The notes below the pieces were generated by a model. The model was not told the origin of the DNA. It made no database searches and saw nothing but the letters and a program-made list of their open reading frames with translations. Position numbers and translations under genes: made by a program. Positions 53,517-63,341 of a DNA stretch of 64,000 bases are shown piece by piece. Source of the stretch: Butyricimonas sp. Marseille-P3923 (lineage in GTDB: Bacteria > Bacteroidota > Bacteroidia > Bacteroidales > Marinifilaceae); NCBI RefSeq assembly GCF_900184685.1, contig NZ_FXXL01000007.1:1736001-1800000 (forward strand), given 5' to 3'. Within the stretch, counting starts at the first letter, position 1; each line of letters opens with the position of its first letter.

Positions 53517-55727
53517 ATGAGGATGATTTATAAGTTTATTGTATGTATGTTTATCATGGGGTTCGCCCTCCCCGGAAGCGCGCAGAATCAGGGCAAAAAA
53601 TTCACGTTGAATGATTTCTGCCTGAATTACACCTTCAGGACGCAAGGAATCACGGGACTCCGCTCGTTGAATGACGGGGAACATTACACGGTACTGGAAG
53701 ACCGGGGGAAAAAGCTTGTCATGTACAGTTATAAAACCGGAAAGGCTGTCGAGACTCTTCTCGATTTGAACGACCCGAAATACGGTGACGTGAAAATGAT
53801 TCAAGATTACGAGTTCAGCCCGGACGAAAGCCATATATTGATTTACACGAATATCCAACCTATCTACCGTCGTTCATTCACTGCCGACTATTACGTTTTT
53901 GATTTCAAGAACAGGGAGTTGAAACCTCTTTCAGAGGGCGGCAGTCAACGTCTGGCGACTTTTTCGCCCGTGGGAACAAAGATAGCGTTCGTGCGCGACA
54001 ACAATATCTTCATTTCCGACCTGCGTTTCGGTTCAGAGATTCAGATTACTTTTGACGGGAAATTCAACGAGATTATCAATGGAGCTCCTGATTGGGTGTA
54101 TGAAGAAGAGTTCGCTTTCAACAAAGCCTTCGAGTGGGCTCCCGACGGGTCCGCCTTGGCATTTATCAAATTCAACGAATCGAACGTGAAAATATTTCAC
54201 ATGAACATGTTTCAAGGACAATACCCCGCGCTAAAAGAGAACGCGACTTATCCTTCCAACTATTCCTATAAATACCCGAAAGCCGGAGAAGCGAACTCCG
54301 TCGTGAGCGTTCATGTATATGACATCAAAGACCGGGTTACCACCCCGATGAACACCGGGGAAGAAACAGACATCTACATTCCCAGAATCAAATGGACGAA
54401 AGACCCCAAGAGATTGGCAATCATAAAATTGAACCGTTTTCAGAACCGTCTGGAAATCCTCCTTGCCAACGCCCGCGTGGGAAGCACAACCGTTCTTTAT
54501 CGCGAGGAAAACAAGTACTATATAGCGGAAGAGAATCTGGATAATCTGGTTTTCACGGAAGACGGGAAAAACTTTATCATGAGCAGCGAGAAAAACGGTT
54601 ATTCGCACCTTTATTTATATACCATGGGGGGCAAGGAAGTACAACCTATCACTTCCGGCAACTATGACGTGGTCGATTTCTACGGTTACGACCCGGTGAA
54701 GAAATTATATTATTACTCTTCACACGAGGAATCCCCTCTCGAGAAATACGTTTATTCCATCGACGCGAAGGGCAAGAAGAAGAAATTAACTCCCGCAAAA
54801 GGATGGAACGAGGCGGAATTCAGCAAATCGTTTAAATATTTCGTGAACGTGGTTTCCAACGCGGACATGCCTCCCCTGTACACGCTTTACACGGCAAACG
54901 GGAAAGCCGTTCGCGTGCTGGAGGATAACGCCGCGTTAAAAGAAAAACTCGGGGAATACAATGTAGCCAAAAGGGAATATATCCAAATCCCGGCTGCCGA
55001 TGGCAAAACCCTGTTGAACGCGTGGATGATGAAACCGACCGATTTCGACGCGTCCAAGGCTTACCCGGTATTAATTATCCAATATAGCGGTCCGAATTCA
55101 CAACAGGTAAGAAATTCATGGGGCATGGATTGGGCGCAATACCTTGCACAAGAGGGGTATATCGTGACCTGTATCGACCCTCGCGGAACTGCCGCCCGGG
55201 GAGAGGAATTTCGCAAATGTACTTACATGCAACTCGGGAAAATCGAGAGTGATGATATGATTGCCGCGGGGAAATGGCTCGCGGAGCAACCGTACATTGA
55301 TGCCCGCAAAGTGGGTATCTGGGGATGGAGTTTCGGCGGGTTCATGTCTTCGCTATGCCTGATGAAAGGAAACGATGTGTTCTCGACCGCTATCGCCGTG
55401 GCACCGGTGACGCACTGGGGATTCTACGATTCCATTTACACGGAACGTTTCATGCGTCGCCCGCAAGACAACCCGTCCGGGTATAACGACAACTCCCCAA
55501 TTAACTGGGTGAAGAACTTGAAAGGCAACTTGTTGTTATGCCACGGAACCGCCGACGATAACGTGCACGTGCAGAACGCGTACGAGTTGGCGGAAGCTCT
55601 CGTGCAGGCGAACAAACAATTCGACATGCAGATTTACACCAACCGGAATCACAGTATTTACGGTGGCGTGACCCGACTGCACCTTTACACGAAATTCGTT
55701 GACTATTTGAATCAACACTTGAAATAA
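53517..55727 (+). CDS. Dipeptidyl peptidase IV-like S9 serine peptidase
   Basis: The 736-residue protein has a signal peptide (to about GSAQNQ). An eight-bladed-propeller-like N-domain includes the DPP-IV double-glutamate motif in PDWVYEEEFAF. A hydrolase domain follows with the nucleophile in GWSFGGFMSS, the Asp in CHGTADDNVH and the His in NRNHSIYGG. It should remove X-Pro or X-Ala dipeptides in the periplasm or at the surface. All catalytic elements are present and the length is typical. It is monocistronic, with a promoter upstream and a palindromic terminator downstream. Confidence 0.94.
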   Translation: MRMIYKFIVCMFIMGFALPGSAQNQGKKFTLNDFCLNYTFRTQGITGLRSLNDGEHYTVLEDRGKKLVMYSYKTGKAVETLLDLNDPKYGDVKMIQDYEFSPDESHILIYTNIQPIYRRSFTADYYVFDFKNRELKPLSEGGSQRLATFSPVGTKIAFVRDNNIFISDLRFGSEIQITFDGKFNEIINGAPDWVYEEEFAFNKAFEWAPDGSALAFIKFNESNVKIFHMNMFQGQYPALKENATYPSNYSYKYPKAGEANSVVSVHVYDIKDRVTTPMNTGEETDIYIPRIKWTKDPKRLAIIKLNRFQNRLEILLANARVGSTTVLYREENKYYIAEENLDNLVFTEDGKNFIMSSEKNGYSHLYLYTMGGKEVQPITSGNYDVVDFYGYDPVKKLYYYSSHEESPLEKYVYSIDAKGKKKKLTPAKGWNEAEFSKSFKYFVNVVSNADMPPLYTLYTANGKAVRVLEDNAALKEKLGEYNVAKREYIQIPAADGKTLLNAWMMKPTDFDASKAYPVLIIQYSGPNSQQVRNSWGMDWAQYLAQEGYIVTCIDPRGTAARGEEFRKCTYMQLGKIESDDMIAAGKWLAEQPYIDARKVGIWGWSFGGFMSSLCLMKGNDVFSTAIAVAPVTHWGFYDSIYTERFMRRPQDNPSGYNDNSPINWVKNLKGNLLLCHGTADDNVHVQNAYELAEALVQANKQFDMQIYTNRNHSIYGGVTRLHLYTKFVDYLNQHLK

Positions 55728-55771
55728 AAAATGTATAAGTTGCGATTTAAATCGCAACTTATACATTTTTT
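55726..55771 (+). terminator. Perfect palindromic terminator of the DPP-IV-like gene
   Basis: A 46-base perfect palindrome centred on TTTAAA begins within the stop codon. Its arm includes ATGTATAAGTTGCGATTT, and the right side runs into eight T. The symmetry would terminate transcripts from either direction. Confidence 0.88.
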
Positions 55772-55872
55772 TTATAACTTGCCAACGATAGAAATAATTC
55801 GGATTTCACGCTCTCGGTCTTCACGAGAACGACGGTGAAATCTTAAACCATAAAACTAAAAAATAAAACGTT

Positions 55873-57336
55873 ATGAGTAAATGTATCTGTACGTTAGAAC
55901 CTCAGGCTATCTGGGAAAACTTTTATAAACTGACTCAAGTTCCGCGTCCTTCCAACCACGAGGAAAAAGCGAGAGAATTCGTGATGAACTGGGCAAAGGA
56001 AAACGGAATCCACGCTGAAATGGACGAGGCTTTCAATATATTATTGAGCAAACCGGCTACCCCGGGTATGGAAAACCGTAAAGGAGTGATTCTTCAAGGA
56101 CACTTGGATATGGTTCCTCAAAAGAATGAAGACAAGCAACATGATTTCACCAAGGACCCGATAGAGGCATACGTTGACGGGGATTGGGTAACGGCTGACG
56201 GAACCACGCTCGGCGCGGATAACGGTATCGGTGTTGCCGCCGGAATGGGTATCTTGTTGTCAAAAGACATTCCTCACGGACCGATTGAAGTATTGATTAC
56301 CGCTACCGAGGAAACCGGTATGGACGGGGCAAACGGTATCCGCCCGAACTGGGTAAAAGGCGATATTTTGTTGAATCTCGATTCTGAAACCGAAGGAGAA
56401 TTATACGTGGGTTGTGCCGGGGGTATCGACGGGGAAATCGAATTCACTTACACGCCGGAAGCTGTTCCCGCCGGAAGTAAAGCATTCCAATTAACTTTAA
56501 AAGGATTAAAGGGTGGACACTCCGGAATGGATATCAATTTAGGCAGAGGAAATGCCAACAAATTGTTCTTCCGCTTCTTGAAAGCTGTCAGCAAAGAGTT
56601 AGGACTCCGCCTCGCTTCGGTGTCGGGAGGTAACATGAGAAACGCTATCCCGCGTGAAGCATTCGGTATTGTCACCGTTCCGGCTGCCAATGTGGATAAA
56701 TTCCTCGCCAAGGTGAAGGAGTACGAGGGTATCTTTAAAGCAGAATTAAGCGCTAAAGAACCGAACCTTATCCTCACGGCAGAAGAAAGCGCTATGCCGC
56801 AAAACGTGATGCCGGAACAAACGCAATACAATTTAATCAACGCTATCAAGGCTTGCCCGAACGGCGCGATGCGCATGATTGACTCTATGCCGGACACGGT
56901 GGAAACATCCAACAATTTAGCAATCGTGAAGGGCGGTGACGGTAAAATCGAGATTTACATGTTGATGCGTTCATCCGTGGAAACAGCCAAGACATCGCTC
57001 GCGCAAGTGGTTGACTCCGTGTTTGAACTCGCCGGAGCTTCCAAGATTAATTTTGTCGGAGAATACCCGGGCTGGAAACCGAATCCGGATTCAGCTATCC
57101 GCAAAGAAATGGAAGAGGTTTACAATAAACTCTACGGGAAGACACCCGCTATCATGGCTATCCACGCCGGATTGGAATGCGGTATCCTCGGCTCGACTTA
57201 TCCCAAGTGGGACATGATTTCTTTCGGACCGACCATCAGTTCCCCGCACTCTCCGGACGAGAAAGTAAATATCGCATCTGTTGGGAAATTCTGGGAATTC
57301 TTGAAAGCTACATTAGCTGCTATTCCGACGAAATAA
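55873..57336 (+). CDS. pepD: Aminoacyl-histidine dipeptidase (M20 family)
   Basis: The 487-residue metallopeptidase has the first zinc ligands in LQGHLDMVPQ (His77, Asp79), the bridging Asp116 in TTLGADNGIG, the catalytic Glu pair in TATEETGMDG and a C-terminal ligand His in TISSPHSPDEK. It hydrolyses Xaa-His and other dipeptides in the cytoplasm. The lid domain is in the middle (about 210-400). Length and motifs are standard for PepD. It follows the DPP-IV-like peptidase, which could supply dipeptides, but a terminator separates the two transcripts. Confidence 0.95.
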   Translation: MSKCICTLEPQAIWENFYKLTQVPRPSNHEEKAREFVMNWAKENGIHAEMDEAFNILLSKPATPGMENRKGVILQGHLDMVPQKNEDKQHDFTKDPIEAYVDGDWVTADGTTLGADNGIGVAAGMGILLSKDIPHGPIEVLITATEETGMDGANGIRPNWVKGDILLNLDSETEGELYVGCAGGIDGEIEFTYTPEAVPAGSKAFQLTLKGLKGGHSGMDINLGRGNANKLFFRFLKAVSKELGLRLASVSGGNMRNAIPREAFGIVTVPAANVDKFLAKVKEYEGIFKAELSAKEPNLILTAEESAMPQNVMPEQTQYNLINAIKACPNGAMRMIDSMPDTVETSNNLAIVKGGDGKIEIYMLMRSSVETAKTSLAQVVDSVFELAGASKINFVGEYPGWKPNPDSAIRKEMEEVYNKLYGKTPAIMAIHAGLECGILGSTYPKWDMISFGPTISSPHSPDEKVNIASVGKFWEFLKATLAAIPTK

Positions 57337-57344
57337 ATAATATC

Positions 57345-57386
57345 ATTGAGAGTAACCTTTCCGATGAAGGAAGGGTTACTTTCAAT
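57345..57386 (+). terminator. Hairpin terminator after pepD
   Basis: ATTGAGAGTAACCTTTCC (57345-57362) pairs with GGAAGGGTTACTTTCAAT with few mismatches. It is followed by a T-rich stretch. Confidence 0.75.
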
Positions 57387-57597
57387 ATTTATCCTTCTTT
57401 TTAGCTATCAAGAGGAAAGATGTAATTTTATGAAAAGTTAGAACCCGTAAACACCTATATTTTACAATACTTACAAACATTTCCGCTACAACCAATAGTT
57501 TACGAAACATGGTTCCTTTAGTTACGACTTCTGCCTCATCTTCAAGTCATTTACTCTATTTTGCAATATTTTAACGACAACGTATTATTTTCTTTAT

Positions 57598-57605
57598 TAT
57601 CTTTG
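57598..57605 (+). promoter_or_regulatory. Candidate -7 box of the acyl-CoA synthetase gene
   Basis: TATCTTTG matches TAnnTTTG exactly, 26 bases before the ATG. No TTTG was found at the expected -33 position. Confidence 0.5.
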
Positions 57606-57630
57606 TAGGGAAAATTCATATTATTAGAAC

Positions 57631-59313
57631 ATGACTTTAAAGAAATTGACGTTACCGGAACTCTTGAAAACAAGCTGTTCCAAGTTTTCAAAAAATTTGT
57701 CTTTAAATTTTGTCGCAAGCGGAAAAAGAACTTACCAAGATTTATATAACGAAGTTGTATCTATTGCCAATCATTTACTTCATTTGGGCGTAAAGAAAGG
57801 TGATAAGGTAGCCATATTAAGCGCGAATATGCCGAACTGGGGAATCACCCAATTTGCCATCGCGAACATCGGGGCTATTGCCGTACCTGTCTTGCCGGGA
57901 TTCTGCGCCACGGAATTGCAGAATATTCTGGAACACGCGGAAGTAAAGGTAATCTTCGTTTCCCGCCTACTGGCAAAATGTCTTGAAGATGTAAAAACAC
58001 CTTATCTAGAACATAAAATCCTGATCAATAACTTCGCCACGATGCCGGAAGGATGTTACCAACCGGAAGATTTGGACAAGTTAGTACCGGATATCGATTT
58101 GAATAACACGACTCCTCTCCCGGAAATTTCCATCGAGGAGGAAGACATCGCGTCGATCATCTATACTTCAGGAACAACCGGATTCTCGAAAGGTGTAGTA
58201 CTGACACACAAAAACCTCGTGTGGGACGCACGCCAATGCTGTACTATCCAACACGTGAGTGAAGCCGATCGCTTCTTGAGTATATTGCCGATGGCACATA
58301 CTTACGAGAACACGCTGGGACTTTTGCTACCGCTTATGTTCGGTGCTCAAGTTTTCTATCTCGACCGAGTACCGACACCGAAATTACTGGTTCCGGCGAT
58401 GCAGAAGATTCGTCCTACCGTTGTTTTGTCCGTGCCGTTGATTATCGAAAAGATATACAAATCACAAGTTTTACCCAAATTCACGAGTTCAAAACTCATG
58501 AGTGCGATTTATAAGTTTGCACCGACTCGTAAACTTTTGAATCGTATGGCGGGCAAGAAACTGATGGAAACATTCGGGGGAGAATTGGTATTTTTCGGAA
58601 TCGGTGGTTCCAAACTGGACGGTACCGTGGAGCAATTTCTGCGGGAAGCTAAATTCCCCTACGCTATCGGTTACGGTCTGACGGAAACCGCTCCCATGGC
58701 TGCCGGTTCGAATCCTTCGCAAACATTCCTGCAAGGAGTAGGTCCTATCATGGAAGGGGTTGACATCCGTATCGACAATCCGGACAAATCCGGACAAGGG
58801 GAAATCTGGATTAAAGGTCCCAACGTGATGCAAGGGTACTATAAACGCCCGGAACTCAATGCCGAGGTCTTCACCGAAGACGGTTGGTTTAAAACCGGTG
58901 ACTTGGGTACATTGGACAAGAAAGGTCGTCTGGCTATCCGGGGAAGAATCAAAACGATGATATTAGGTGCGTCCGGTGAGAATATCTACCCGGAAGAAAT
59001 AGAATCTATCATCAATAATTTCCGTTTCGTGAACGAGTCTTTGGTCGTTGAAAATAGCGGTAAACTTGTTGCCATGGTTCATTTCAACATGGAAGAACTG
59101 GAAAAACAATACCAGAAATTCAAAGATCAAGCCGGAGATTATAAAAAGAAGATCAACGATTATATCGAAGAACAAAAACAAGAACTTCGCGATTACGTGA
59201 ATGCACGGGTAAATAATTTCTCAAAATTACAACTGGTAATGGTTCAACACGAACCGTTTGAAAAAACCCCGACTCACAAGATCAAGCGTTTTCTTTATAA
59301 TAAAATGAATTAA
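57631..59313 (+). CDS. Long-chain fatty-acid--CoA ligase (AMP-binding family)
   Basis: The 560-residue adenylate-forming enzyme has the P-loop-like IIYTSGTTGFSKGV near residue 180, the A5 motif GYGLTETAP, the WFKTGDLG region and the RGRIKTMILGASGENIYPEE hinge. The lysine in the final PTHKIKRF is the catalytic A10 residue. It activates fatty acids to acyl-AMP and then acyl-CoA. A coiled-coil insertion (about 495-530) near the end is usual in Bacteroidetes members. It is monocistronic, with a promoter and a strong terminator. Confidence 0.92.
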   Translation: MTLKKLTLPELLKTSCSKFSKNLSLNFVASGKRTYQDLYNEVVSIANHLLHLGVKKGDKVAILSANMPNWGITQFAIANIGAIAVPVLPGFCATELQNILEHAEVKVIFVSRLLAKCLEDVKTPYLEHKILINNFATMPEGCYQPEDLDKLVPDIDLNNTTPLPEISIEEEDIASIIYTSGTTGFSKGVVLTHKNLVWDARQCCTIQHVSEADRFLSILPMAHTYENTLGLLLPLMFGAQVFYLDRVPTPKLLVPAMQKIRPTVVLSVPLIIEKIYKSQVLPKFTSSKLMSAIYKFAPTRKLLNRMAGKKLMETFGGELVFFGIGGSKLDGTVEQFLREAKFPYAIGYGLTETAPMAAGSNPSQTFLQGVGPIMEGVDIRIDNPDKSGQGEIWIKGPNVMQGYYKRPELNAEVFTEDGWFKTGDLGTLDKKGRLAIRGRIKTMILGASGENIYPEEIESIINNFRFVNESLVVENSGKLVAMVHFNMEELEKQYQKFKDQAGDYKKKINDYIEEQKQELRDYVNARVNNFSKLQLVMVQHEPFEKTPTHKIKRFLYNKMN

Positions 59314-59345
59314 TCATTCTTTTTTATCTAGAATATTTACAAGAG

Positions 59346-59373
59346 AAAGAGGTTGCCTAGACAACCTCTTTTT
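59346..59373 (+). terminator. Rho-independent terminator of the acyl-CoA synthetase gene
   Basis: AAAGAGGTTG (59346-59355) pairs perfectly with CAACCTCTTT (59362-59371) around CCTAGA, followed by a T run. It also lies downstream of the converging lipoprotein gene ending at 59396. Confidence 0.9.
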
Positions 59374-59395
59374 CGATTCTATCCATTTCTTGTAT

Positions 59396-60349
59396 TCATT
59401 TTTTCATTAAATCCGCCGTGAAATTTCCATTTAATTTCGGGTCGAAAAGATTAATCAACATATTGATTATCTCAGCATCTGTCTTTAAAATCATTCCGGT
59501 AGACACGCTGATTTTAGCGGGAATAATATCTTTCTCTGCATCCATTGGTCCCAATTCGATCGAGATTTGTTTAATCAATAATTCGAAATCATTCAAATTA
59601 TTGTTCTGAACCAAATCTTTAATTCCTTCAATCTCCGAAATAAACGGGAAGTCGGCTAAAGGATAAGACACGTCTTTAAGTATGGTGATCGTGTCTGTCC
59701 GGGGAATATCCAAACGAAATTCATCTTCTTCGATCGGAATCGTGAAAGAATCCGGTAATTCCAATTTTGTCAACAGCGGGGAGATTACCCGAATCAAATT
59801 ACTTTCCTCTCCTCCCTCTTTTTCTATCGTGAAAGAGAGCAGAGCCAACAATTCATTCAAGGTTCCCTCGGGCAATTCCGGTATAAAATCATCCAACGCG
59901 ATCTCTTTACCGGAAAAATACAAGGCAAGTCCCCAGTTCTGACTCATCCATTCACCGCACCAACGTTCACGGGGGTCCACGTAAGCCGTGGTTTTGAAAG
60001 GTTCTCCTTTAACCCATTGCGTGTATTCCTCCCCTCGGACTCCCCGCACTTCCCAATTATAATCCGTTTCACGTTGCAAAGACTCCGTCCCGAACGAGGT
60101 ACCTTCCAATTCCATGACTTCTCCCTCGTTAAATCTTATTTCATATTTATCGGCGTTTCCTTTCCAAAGTAAAATCGCGCTATTATACGTGTAGCTTGCT
60201 ACCCTCAAATCCGAGGGGGCAACTAATGCCTCCGGGGTTTCAGTACCGGGATCAGGCACTTCCGGCTCGTTCTCGTTATCATCACTACATCCGACAAAAA
60301 GAGATGTCAGAAAAAGTATTCCTAATATGTGTATCCATCTAGTCTTCAT
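59396..60349 (-). CDS. Lipoprotein with a fibronectin type III domain
   Basis: The 317-residue protein starts MKTRWIHILGILFLTSLFVG and has the lipobox FVGC. An FN3 domain follows (APSDLRVASYTYNSAILLWK to GEPFKTT, about residues 45-125), then a C-terminal domain beginning WCGEWMSQNWGLALYF. I recognise that domain only as a Bacteroidales lipoprotein type without known function. It is the last gene of the second BACON/LRR locus, 81 bases after the LRR gene. The extra 13 residues of the frame from 60388 are not supported. Confidence 0.78.
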   Translation of the reverse strand: MKTRWIHILGILFLTSLFVGCSDDNENEPEVPDPGTETPEALVAPSDLRVASYTYNSAILLWKGNADKYEIRFNEGEVMELEGTSFGTESLQRETDYNWEVRGVRGEEYTQWVKGEPFKTTAYVDPRERWCGEWMSQNWGLALYFSGKEIALDDFIPELPEGTLNELLALLSFTIEKEGGEESNLIRVISPLLTKLELPDSFTIPIEEDEFRLDIPRTDTITILKDVSYPLADFPFISEIEGIKDLVQNNNLNDFELLIKQISIELGPMDAEKDIIPAKISVSTGMILKTDAEIINMLINLFDPKLNGNFTADLMKK

Positions 60350-60375
60350 ATCCAATATTTTTAAATTCAAAAGGT

Positions 60376-60416
60376 GTTCGAGAGGCAAACATCAAGAGTC
60401 TTTATACCTCTCGAAC
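60376..60416 (-). terminator. Hairpin between the LRR lipoprotein and the FN3 lipoprotein genes
   Basis: GTTCGAGAGG (60376-60385) pairs exactly with CCTCTCGAAC (60407-60416). No strong T run follows on the minus strand, so it may only reduce expression of the downstream gene. Confidence 0.5.
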
Positions 60417-60430
60417 AATCTCTATTTCAA

Positions 60431-63331
60431 TCATTCCGTTTTACCGGGAGGAGGAGCCAATATAACCCCATTCTGCTGTTCTCGAATTGACCAGTTAGGG
60501 TGACTCTCCATTTTAGACCACAAATTCAGCGGAATTGTCCCTGTCAATCTGTTGCCACTTAAATGCAAAACACTCGTCGAGAGAGAAAAACCACCTTCAC
60601 TAATTTTCTCCGGAATAGCACCTTCAAAATTATTATCACGTAAATCAAGGTTGTTCAACTTGAAATTAGCAAAATCAACAGAAAGTTCTCCACTTAATTG
60701 ATTATCTTGCAAATAAAGATCCTTCAAAGTGGTTACCTTAAATAAAGTAGATGGTATCTCTCCCACCAGCCTATTCGAATCCAGACACAAGTATGTCAAT
60801 TTAGGCAACAACGCTAAAGTACTCGGTATTTCACCCTCCAACTGATTATTAGTTAATTCTATCCTTGACAATCCCGTCATGTTCTTATTCCAATCCATCG
60901 GTATGGTCCCCGACAATGAGTTTCTGGATAATTTAACAGTAGCTAATGCTGTTAATTTGCCCAATGAAGGTATCGTCCCTTCCAAACGATTATCCGATAC
61001 ATCCAATGTTTTCAAGGCATACATATTACCGATCTCCGGGCATAAGCCTATCAATCGATTGTTACTCAAGTCAAGCTTAGTTACTTTTACCAAGTTGCCG
61101 ACAGAAGAAGGAATAATTCCCGTTAATCGGTTATTTTTCAATTCAATGGAAGTAACTTCCCTCATTCCGCCGATCGTTGCGGGAATATTCCCTGTCAATT
61201 GATTGCTATTCAAATTTAACGTGGTAACATTTACCAAGTCCCCGATAGATTCCGGTATCGTCCCACTAATATTATTACCGCTCATGTTCAACGTGATCAA
61301 TGATTTACATCCACCAATATCTTCCGGTATAAAATTGAAGTTATTTCCAGTGATGGTCAGTGTTTTAAGATTCACCAGACTTCCCAATGAAGTACACAGG
61401 TCGGAGAACGAACTATTGGTTATAGACAACGATTCCAAAGCCGTCAAATATCCCACTCCACCGGGAAGAGCACCTTGCACATTCTTGCAATTGGACAAAG
61501 AAAGCGTCTTCAACGACACCATGCGTTCGACAGGTTCTACTGACGTGAATCCAGTCGTAGAAAGACTCAGGTATTCCAATTTTATCAATTTTGCCCAGTT
61601 CTCCGACATCGGACCGGCAAAACCGGTTGTGATGGTCAATCTTTTCAAATTCTCGAGATCACCTATCACATCTAACGCATCATAGAAAGAGAAATTCAAG
61701 GTCAAATCTTCAAGGCTTTCCAAAGCCCCAAATTCTACCGGAAATTCTGTAAAATCACCTCTCAACGATAACTTTTTCAAGTTCGTCAACCTACTGATTT
61801 CCGGCGGTATCGGTCCGGAAACCCTACGCCCGGCAACAGAGTAACTACCACCGAAACTCAAGGTTTCCAGATAAGTAAGTTCTCCGATTTTAGGTGAAAT
61901 CTGTCCGTTTCCATCCGCCGGGAATGTAAGTTCAATCACTTTACCGTCACGTGTTTTCACCCCATACCACTCTTCTATCGGTTTTTCCATAGACCAAGCT
62001 TTCTTAAAAACGTCAGGCCAATTCTCGAAATCCAAAGCTAATGCTATTTCATAGATGATTTTCCGCTCGTCAAGATCCGCTTCTATACCTCCGGCCTGAA
62101 CGACGGTCAATGTATCAACAGTTTCGTGATTATCTATCCCTCGCACAAAAATTTTAGCCATACGCTGCGTTTTATCAATCGGGTTCTCTGTCAATTTGAT
62201 CCGCATACTTCCCGATGCTAACCCGAAAGTCACGGGAGCAGGCTGAATCCAATTAGCATGGTTGGGAATAACAAGTTCATAACGCCCGTCAATATTATCC
62301 GAGATGTTCAACATGTAGGTTGCTTCTTCCCGCGGAGCTGTCAATACTCTGTCTACAACAAATTCGGAATCCTCGATCACAATAATCTCCCGATCTATCT
62401 GTAAAACTTTTATTTCCGCGTACAATGACGGGGTATTTCTATCCCTGACGGTAACCACGCAATTTCTGGTTCCTCCATCCATAAATTCATCTACTTGCAG
62501 CAACAAACGATCCACTCTGGGCGAGCGTTGACGTCCGGGATCCAAACGCAGCCAGTCCACGTCTTGCGGAATCTCCACGTCATATGTTACGTTCGAACGT
62601 AAATCAATTTTCAACGTCTGCCCCTCTAGCGGCACGACATATTCTGACCGGGAAAGCACAATAACATCCCGCTGCACTTGATAAACATAAACGGTATCTC
62701 TCAACTTCTCGTCCTCGACACTCATAAAAATAATCTCTCCTACCCGGGCACTTTCATCCCGTGTCGCGTCAATTTTAAAAGACATGGATTTATTTTCCAA
62801 CCCGCGAGCCAAACCACTACTTCTGCCTTCCGGCAAAACCGTGATCCAAGAGGCGGATGCTGCCGGAATCTCTACCCGATAGTCGATATTGGTTTGCAAG
62901 TTGACGGTTATCTCGTCTCCTTCCATCCCGATATTGTCAAACTTGTCTTTCGAAAGAATGATAGCATCCTTCTTTTTCTGGTACACGGTCAACGTGTACT
63001 TCTTTCCTCCCGCCGAAAGCGTGACATTCACACTACGATCGTCATATTCCGTGTTCGGTTCCAAGGTAAAGTTCACGATTGTCGTTCCGGCTTCCCCGTT
63101 TTTCGGTTCGTAAGAACACCAGCCATCTCCGCCTTCCAATGTCCACGGGATATCCGAAGTAATAATCGTTCGTTCGGTAAACCTTCCCGATGGAATTATC
63201 AACTCTAAATCTGATATTTCCACCTTGTCGGAGATAAACTTTTTCAATGATTCTTCCTCATCGCTACAGCTATACCCCATGTAGGTTATCAACAATATTA
63301 TCAGTAATCTTATCGTTTTCATAATCTTCAT
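60431..63331 (-). CDS. BACON/leucine-rich-repeat surface lipoprotein (966 residues)
   Basis: The lipoprotein signal ends in YMGYSC. About four BACON-like domains (roughly residues 40-410, each ending like VYQKK, VYQVQ or VVQAG) are followed by a cap with EEWYGVKTRDGKVIELTF. About 20 LRRs of the plant-like type then run to the C-terminus, many with LxLxxNxLxGxIP. It is predicted to be a surface adhesin or receptor like the 1333-residue protein at 44845, but it lacks the BspA-type repeats. A Met at 63322 could be the start. It lies 10 bases after the partial gene at the window edge and is probably co-transcribed with it. Confidence 0.87.
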   Translation of the reverse strand: MKIMKTIRLLIILLITYMGYSCSDEEESLKKFISDKVEISDLELIIPSGRFTERTIITSDIPWTLEGGDGWCSYEPKNGEAGTTIVNFTLEPNTEYDDRSVNVTLSAGGKKYTLTVYQKKKDAIILSKDKFDNIGMEGDEITVNLQTNIDYRVEIPAASASWITVLPEGRSSGLARGLENKSMSFKIDATRDESARVGEIIFMSVEDEKLRDTVYVYQVQRDVIVLSRSEYVVPLEGQTLKIDLRSNVTYDVEIPQDVDWLRLDPGRQRSPRVDRLLLQVDEFMDGGTRNCVVTVRDRNTPSLYAEIKVLQIDREIIVIEDSEFVVDRVLTAPREEATYMLNISDNIDGRYELVIPNHANWIQPAPVTFGLASGSMRIKLTENPIDKTQRMAKIFVRGIDNHETVDTLTVVQAGGIEADLDERKIIYEIALALDFENWPDVFKKAWSMEKPIEEWYGVKTRDGKVIELTFPADGNGQISPKIGELTYLETLSFGGSYSVAGRRVSGPIPPEISRLTNLKKLSLRGDFTEFPVEFGALESLEDLTLNFSFYDALDVIGDLENLKRLTITTGFAGPMSENWAKLIKLEYLSLSTTGFTSVEPVERMVSLKTLSLSNCKNVQGALPGGVGYLTALESLSITNSSFSDLCTSLGSLVNLKTLTITGNNFNFIPEDIGGCKSLITLNMSGNNISGTIPESIGDLVNVTTLNLNSNQLTGNIPATIGGMREVTSIELKNNRLTGIIPSSVGNLVKVTKLDLSNNRLIGLCPEIGNMYALKTLDVSDNRLEGTIPSLGKLTALATVKLSRNSLSGTIPMDWNKNMTGLSRIELTNNQLEGEIPSTLALLPKLTYLCLDSNRLVGEIPSTLFKVTTLKDLYLQDNQLSGELSVDFANFKLNNLDLRDNNFEGAIPEKISEGGFSLSTSVLHLSGNRLTGTIPLNLWSKMESHPNWSIREQQNGVILAPPPGKTE

Positions 63332-63341
63332 TGTTAATTAA